64,000 nt of DNA from a virus: positions 62,001-126,000 of IMG/VR virus record IMGVR_UViG_3300046167_000554; one strand, given 5' to 3'. The notes under the pieces were generated by a model. The model ran no database searches. It was given only the letters and a program-made list of their open reading frames with translations, and had not been told where the DNA came from. The position numbers and the translations under genes are program-made. Positions 60,405 through 64,000 of the stretch are shown one piece after another; within the stretch, counting starts at the first letter, position 1; every line of letters begins with the position of its first letter.

Positions 60405-60434
60405 AAAAAGGTCTCTTACGAGACCTTTTTTTTT
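60405..60434 (+). terminator. Bidirectional rho-independent terminator after gp23
   Basis: AAAAAGGTCTC (60405-60415), loop TTAC, GAGACCTTTTT (60420-60430) and more T to 60434. The A run on the left gives a T run on the opposite strand, so it can also end a leftward transcript (see the minus-strand RNA). Confidence 0.95.
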
Positions 60435-60722
60435 GTTTAATGACTTTAATCGTTCAATGTCTAGGGAATACCCTATTCTTTACAGCGTGTCCTTCTAGTG
60501 AGGCCTTACCCCAATTTTATCTAGGTGCATAGCTCGGCACCATAAAGAAATTCGTTTACCATACTTTCCCAATTCGTCAAAAATTTCAAGTACTTCTCTG
60601 TTCGGATTCTATCCACACCTCACGATTATATGCCACGTCTTAATTGACTTTAACAGTGTGGAACACCTTTTCTATACGGAACAACCTCTCACAACCAACT
60701 TACTTCCGTCTCGATTTCCTAC
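60405..60722 (-). ncRNA. Candidate structured non-coding RNA read leftward behind gp23
   Basis: About 380 bases (60436-60816) hold no plausible gene. The minus strand is G/A-rich and contains local hairpins, given as plus coordinates: ACGGAA/TTCCGT (60676-60681 with 60704-60709), GTGT/ACAC (60656-60659 with 60663-60666), GGAT/ATCC (60604-60607 with 60611-60614), GGTGC/GCACC (60524-60528 with 60537-60541) and TAGGG/CCCTA (60462-60466 with 60471-60475). A consensus promoter (60758-60729) and the bidirectional terminator bound a transcript of about 315 bases. I recognise no known RNA family. Confidence 0.55.
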
Positions 60723-60728
60723 TTTACT

Positions 60729-60758
60729 AGTATACCAAAAAGTTAGGTACATTGTCAA
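60729..60758 (-). promoter_or_regulatory. Minus-strand sigma70-type promoter for the candidate RNA
   Basis: On the minus strand, TTGACA (60758-60753), an 18-base spacer and TATACT (60734-60729). Start expected near 60722. It is the clearest host-type promoter I saw in this window, quite unlike the late boxes around it. Confidence 0.65.
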
Positions 60759-60766
60759 CCTAAATA
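60759..60766 (+). promoter_or_regulatory. Variant late box CCTAAATA before the 60817 gene
   Basis: CCTAAATA overlaps the far end of the leftward promoter region and lies 50 bases before the ATG at 60817, which has CAGGAG. It is likely the rightward promoter for the small genes and the tube-like protein downstream. Confidence 0.45.
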
Positions 60767-60816
60767 CAAGGTAAAGAATAATCTTTACATTACACATACA
60801 CACACAGGAGAAAAAT

Positions 60817-61035
60817 ATGAGTAATTCAGGAAAATCAGGGTTCGAAATCAGAGCCGACTTATTATCACAAGCAGAGGGTCTAATCGTCCTCAATTATCAG
60901 AGAGAGGTTGATGCTGTCTATATGCATAACGAAAACTTCCCAAATGATAAGAAACCTTTACCACTAAGAGAAATCACTGGTGAAGAGGTCATTCAAACTG
61001 CAAGACAGTTAAATGAGTTTGTAATAGAGAAGTAA
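60817..61035 (+). CDS. Small conserved phage protein
   Basis: 72 residues. GKSGFEIRADLLSQAEGLIV, then LNYQREVDAVYMHNENFPND and PLREITGEEVIQTARQLNEF. I recall this family (GF-E-IRA-(D/E)-LL-x-QA-(E/Q)-G) from T4-like marine phages near the capsid genes. It is helical and has no catalytic motif. Good CAGGAG ribosome site. Role unknown. Confidence 0.8.
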   Translation: MSNSGKSGFEIRADLLSQAEGLIVLNYQREVDAVYMHNENFPNDKKPLPLREITGEEVIQTARQLNEFVIEK

Positions 61036-61062
61036 CCTAAATAGTAGTACACGGAGATAATT

Positions 61063-61275
61063 ATGTATGATAAACAAGTGAATGTAATGGAAGGGCCATG
61101 GGAAGCAAAAACGTTTCCTAATGGGGAAGAGACAACGAATGTATTAAGTCGTAAGACAATCACAACGTTAATTAGAGATGGTTATCTATGTGAAGAAACT
61201 ACAACGAGAGAGTATCGAGATGGAGATTATTTCGATACTTCCTCGTCTAAACGGATACTAAAAATAAATGGTTGA
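61063..61275 (+). CDS. Small protein of unknown function
   Basis: 70 residues with a beta-rich, charged composition (GPWEAKTFPNGEETTNVLSR, then LIRDGYLCEETTTREYRDGD). It has a CGGAG site before ATG and a variant late box CTAAATA at 61037-61043. It overlaps the next gene by eight bases. It may be an anti-host or regulatory factor; nothing specific is visible. Confidence 0.65.
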   Translation: MYDKQVNVMEGPWEAKTFPNGEETTNVLSRKTITTLIRDGYLCEETTTREYRDGDYFDTSSSKRILKING

Positions 61276-61801
61276 TATCAATAAATCGATTCTTAATAAG
61301 AACAACTTCAGACTTATCGTTGATAAGTGTCCTACTGTTGAATACTTTGTAAGGTCAGTAAATATTCCTGGCTTAACATTTACAGAAGTAACTCAAGCGG
61401 CAGGTGTTGGGTTGGATGCATTTTTCCCTGGCGACAAAGTGTTCTATGAAACTATGTCAGTAGAGTTTCTAGTAGATGAAGACCTAGTGAACTTCAAAGA
61501 AATCTATGACTGGATGGATGCAATTGTTCCCGTTAGAGACCCATCATTATATAAGACTTACACATCAACAACATCTACTGAAAGTAAACAATACAGTGGA
61601 ACAGATAATACAAGTCAAACATCTGATATTACACTAGTAACAAATACAAACAAAAACTTACCTAATAGATACTTTAGGTTTCATGACTGTTTCCCAATAG
61701 GATTGAGTGGATTACAGTTAGAGAGTGGTGCAGAAGCAGAACCAGTAACTACTACAGTTGACTTTAGATTTAGTTATTACGAGATAGAAAGTACTTCCTA
61801 A
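61268..61801 (+). CDS. Tail-tube-fold virion protein
   Basis: 177 residues. The blocks KNNFRLIVDKCPTVEYFVRS, then VNIPGLTFTEVTQAAGVGLD, FFPGDKVFYETMSVEFLVDE and DLVNFKEIYDWMDAIVPVRD show the tube-fold strand order (the interface loop, then the V-x-F-x-VDED strand). It is a paralogue-like relative of gp19 and gp54 and sits between the capsid gene and uvsY, where T4-like marine phages carry a tail completion protein (gp3 position). Assignment to gp3 is not certain. Confidence 0.7.
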   Translation: MVDINKSILNKNNFRLIVDKCPTVEYFVRSVNIPGLTFTEVTQAAGVGLDAFFPGDKVFYETMSVEFLVDEDLVNFKEIYDWMDAIVPVRDPSLYKTYTSTTSTESKQYSGTDNTSQTSDITLVTNTNKNLPNRYFRFHDCFPIGLSGLQLESGAEAEPVTTTVDFRFSYYEIESTS

Positions 61802-61846
61802 ATTCCCTTACTAAATACCCATATATGTGGTATAATGGTATATATT

Positions 61847-62290
61847 ATGACGTTAGATGAATTAAAGAAACAGTGGACGGAAGATTGTCAAATAGATGAT
61901 ATCGAATTAGATAATGCATCACTTGAAGTTCCTAAACTACATGCAAAATACCAAGACTTACTAACCAGTAAGATACTTGTACTAAAACAATACCAAAACA
62001 AATACAATGAACTACTTAAAGATAAGTGGTTGTGGTATAATGGTAAAATGGATGAAGAGACTGTTAGAGAGAAAGGTTGGGAACCCGACCCATTTAATGG
62101 TCTTAAGATAATGAAGAATGACATGCAAATATTCTTCAATGCAGATAAAGATTTACAAGACCTCAATGCAAAGATTGAGTACCTCAAAGTTACTGTAGAC
62201 TTCCTAAAGGAATGTATGCAAAATATTACATGGAGACACCAAACGATTAGAAACACAATCGATTGGAGAAAGTTCATGGCAGGACAATAA
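61847..62290 (+). CDS. uvsY: Recombination mediator UvsY
   Basis: 147 residues from ATG 61847 (T4 UvsY: 137). An in-frame ATG at 61835 is less likely because UvsY begins M-x-L-(D/E)-(E/D)-L. It has LDELKKQWTEDCQIDDIELD, NASLEVPKLHAKYQDLL, then a helical region KYNELLKDKWLWYNGKMDEE and IFFNADKDLQDLNAKIEYLK, and the end TIRNTIDWRKFMAGQ. UvsY loads UvsX recombinase on gp32-coated ssDNA. It precedes the 2OG oxygenase and uvsW, as related phages often show. Confidence 0.9.
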   Translation: MTLDELKKQWTEDCQIDDIELDNASLEVPKLHAKYQDLLTSKILVLKQYQNKYNELLKDKWLWYNGKMDEETVREKGWEPDPFNGLKIMKNDMQIFFNADKDLQDLNAKIEYLKVTVDFLKECMQNITWRHQTIRNTIDWRKFMAGQ

Positions 62291-62964
62291 TGATATTAAA
62301 CAATTACTGTTACACAATACCTATGTTATTTGATGATAGTGAAGTCGAACAGATACATCAACATGCAATGCAATATCCTATTATGGAAGGACAGGTAGGT
62401 TTCCAAAAGAGTGACCCCGATGGGGAAGACAATGGTGGAAGAACCGATAGTAAGATAAGACAATCTGATGTAAGATGGTGTGAAGACATGTTACCACAAC
62501 ATTTAATAGATAAGTTATATGGTGCAGTTGAACATGCAAAGTCAGAATGTGGTTGGGGATTTGATTTTGAATATCAAGAAAAAAACCAGTATACCATATA
62601 CAAACATAGACCCGATGCAGAAGTAACGGGTGATTTCTATACATGGCATACAGATGCAGGCCCTACTCCATATGAACATAATGGTATGATAAGAAAGTTA
62701 AGTTACACTATTCAACTATCCGACCCTGATGATTATGAGGGTGGAAACTTTCAATGGATAGAAGATATACGTGCAAAGGATACTCTTACTAAAGGTAATT
62801 ACAATAGAAACATGGAAGACTTTGTTGTCACTGCACCATTCTCTGCAAAACAGAAGGGGTCTCTTATCCTATTCCCATCATTTCTACATCACCAAGTCAC
62901 ACCCTTAATAAGAGGAACTAGAATATCATTAGTTGGTTGGTTATGTGGATATCCTTATAGATAA
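62290..62964 (+). CDS. 2OG-Fe(II) oxygenase between uvsY and uvsW
   Basis: 224 residues from ATG 62290 (overlapping the uvsY stop), preferred over an upstream start at 62263 that would overlap 28 bases. The core has FYTWHTDAGPTPYEH with H120 and D122, RKLSYTIQLSDPDDYEGGNF, then GSLILFPSFLHHQVTPLIRG with H200 or H201, and R211 in RISLVGW. It is the 2OG-FeII_Oxy_3/PKHD-type arrangement found in phages and marine bacteria. The substrate is unknown; position suggests DNA or protein modification but is not proof. Confidence 0.88.
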   Translation: MILNNYCYTIPMLFDDSEVEQIHQHAMQYPIMEGQVGFQKSDPDGEDNGGRTDSKIRQSDVRWCEDMLPQHLIDKLYGAVEHAKSECGWGFDFEYQEKNQYTIYKHRPDAEVTGDFYTWHTDAGPTPYEHNGMIRKLSYTIQLSDPDDYEGGNFQWIEDIRAKDTLTKGNYNRNMEDFVVTAPFSAKQKGSLILFPSFLHHQVTPLIRGTRISLVGWLCGYPYR

Positions 62965-64000
62965 ATGAAAGTTACAGTATCAAAAGTGGATGAGGTCTTC
63001 ATGCACGTTGATTGTGATGATGGTCTTGCAAAAGACTTACATGACTTCTTCTCATTCAAAGTACCAGGCGCAAAGTTTATGCCTTCCTACAAGAATAAGT
63101 GGTGGGATGGTAAGGTCTATCTTTTTTCAATAAAAACACACAAAATTTATATCGGACTACTTCCATATGTAGATGAGTTCTGTAGAGAAAGAGGATTTGA
63201 GTTTGAAGGTGTTACAGATATCCTAGGAACTAAAACAAGAGAGAAAGTCAGTCAATCTTGGTTAGCAGATTTAAAACTTCCCTTTGAACCTAGAGATTAT
63301 CAGATAGATGCACTCAATGAAACAATTCAATATGGAAGACAACTACTATTGTCTCCAACTGCAAGTGGTAAGTCTCTTATCATTTATTTACTTGCAAGAT
63401 ACTATGATAAGAAAACAATAATTATTGTTCCTACTACATCGTTAGTAGAACAGATGACAAAGGATTTTGAAGAATATGGATATGATAAAGATGTGTGTAA
63501 AATTTATAGTGGTCAACCTGTATTTCCTGCTGACATTACGATATCAACATGGCAAAGTTTTGCTAAAGCACCTAAAGAAGTCCTACAAGGATTTGACGTA
63601 GTCGTAGGAGATGAAGCTCATCTATTCAAAGCAAATGTACTGAAAGGTATACTTGAAAAGATGAAGACGACTGCAATCCGTATAGGAACTACAGGAACCT
63701 TAGATGGTTCAGAGGTTCATAGATTGCAACTAGAAGGGTTGTTCGGCCCAGTCAAAAAGGTCATAACCACAAAGGAATTAATGGACGAAGGAACTATTGC
63801 AAATTTAAATATTGATTGTGTCATACTTCGTCATACTAAAATGAAGAAAATGACCTACCAAGATGAGATGGATTACCTCGTATCAAGTGATAGTAGAAAT
63901 GAGTTTATATGCAACTTAGTGTATTCCCTAAGAGGAAACACACTAGTATTGTTTCAATACATAGAAAAACATGGTCAACCATTATGGGAATTGTTCAATC
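62965..64000 (+). CDS. uvsW: DNA/RNA helicase UvsW, N-terminal part (3' end outside window)
   Basis: 345 residues visible; the frame is open to the window end. The N-terminal domain includes KFMPSYKNKWWDGKVYLFS (38-56). The helicase core has FEPRDYQIDALNETI (107-121, Q-motif region), Walker A SPTASGKS (130-137), IIIVPTTSLVEQM (152-164), DEAH (216-219) and GTTGTLDG (motif III). UvsW unwinds R-loops and branched DNA and converts replication from origin- to recombination-dependent mode. The start is coupled to the oxygenase stop. Confidence 0.93.
   Translation, partial: MKVTVSKVDEVFMHVDCDDGLAKDLHDFFSFKVPGAKFMPSYKNKWWDGKVYLFSIKTHKIYIGLLPYVDEFCRERGFEFEGVTDILGTKTREKVSQSWLADLKLPFEPRDYQIDALNETIQYGRQLLLSPTASGKSLIIYLLARYYDKKTIIIVPTTSLVEQMTKDFEEYGYDKDVCKIYSGQPVFPADITISTWQSFAKAPKEVLQGFDVVVGDEAHLFKANVLKGILEKMKTTAIRIGTTGTLDGSEVHRLQLEGLFGPVKKVITTKELMDEGTIANLNIDCVILRHTKMKKMTYQDEMDYLVSSDSRNEFICNLVYSLRGNTLVLFQYIEKHGQPLWELFN

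Noticed and set aside
60690-60712. GACGGAAGTA on the minus strand, similar to the conserved part of glutamine (glnA/downstream-peptide) riboswitches
   Set aside because: The other conserved blocks of that riboswitch (CGUUCA and CCGAAGG) are not present at the right places, and the predicted RNA starts only about 10-15 bases upstream.
60672-60893. A 73-residue minus-strand frame across the candidate RNA promoter
   Set aside because: It crosses the clear gene at 60817 and has hydrophobic/Cys-rich random composition.

Overview
The window is about 64 kb of the virion-structure region of a T4-superfamily myovirus. It is AT-rich. It has the marine T4-like layout (gp32, gp26/gp51, gp29, gp48, gp53, gp27, gp5, gp25, gp6, gp8, fibres, gp13-gp23, UvsY, UvsW) and T4-type late promoters (TATAAATA). 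I see no photosynthesis genes. It carries its own ribosomal protein bS21, which is known from pelagiphages such as HTVC008M. I infer a marine, non-cyanobacterial host, SAR11-like at best guess. No host marker is decisive.

Layout. 1-4.2 kb: the end of a probable sugar-related gene, gp32 with a repeat-bearing leader, a structured non-coding stretch, phage bS21, a tube-like gp54, and gp26 followed by a gp51-like reading frame reachable by -1 frameshifting. 4.2-6.6 kb: a two-helix membrane protein and a tape-measure-like protein. 6.6-8.9 kb: a minus-strand late operon (gp4, HAD phosphatase, KdsB, HPG-x-x-R protein). 9-17.6 kb: tube cap, hub and wedge genes (gp48, gp53, gp27, gp5, gp25, gp6). 17.7-30.3 kb: very large baseplate and tail proteins, including gp8 and a 2233-residue DUF4815-type protein. 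30.3-42.8 kb: fibre genes, including four extraordinary Pro/Tyr/Arg-rich repeat proteins. 42.9-47.3 kb: a glycosyltransferase-like protein, two 2OG-Fe(II) oxygenases and two unknowns. 47.3-60.4 kb: neck, terminase, sheath, tube, portal, protease, scaffold and capsid. 60.4-60.8 kb: a gene-free stretch that looks like a minus-strand structured RNA. 60.8-64 kb: two small genes, a tube-fold protein, UvsY, a 2OG oxygenase and the start of UvsW.

The genes work together as a late virion-assembly programme. Late promoters fire capsid, tail and fibre units. gp26/gp51 and gp29 build the hub and set tail length. gp16/gp17 package DNA. gp32, UvsY and UvsW serve recombination and replication.

Three features stand out. 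First, the tyrosine/proline repeat fibres lie directly beside hydroxylase-like and glycosyltransferase-like genes. Second, six promoters have exactly five bases between a full or variant late box and ATG, which predicts leaderless late mRNAs in a phage that also encodes bS21. Third, there is a candidate RNA gene behind the capsid gene. Several conserved genes (gp27, gp6, gp14 and two fibres) are split by apparent single-base insertions, mostly at short homopolymers. These are more likely sequence errors than true breaks, but this needs checking.
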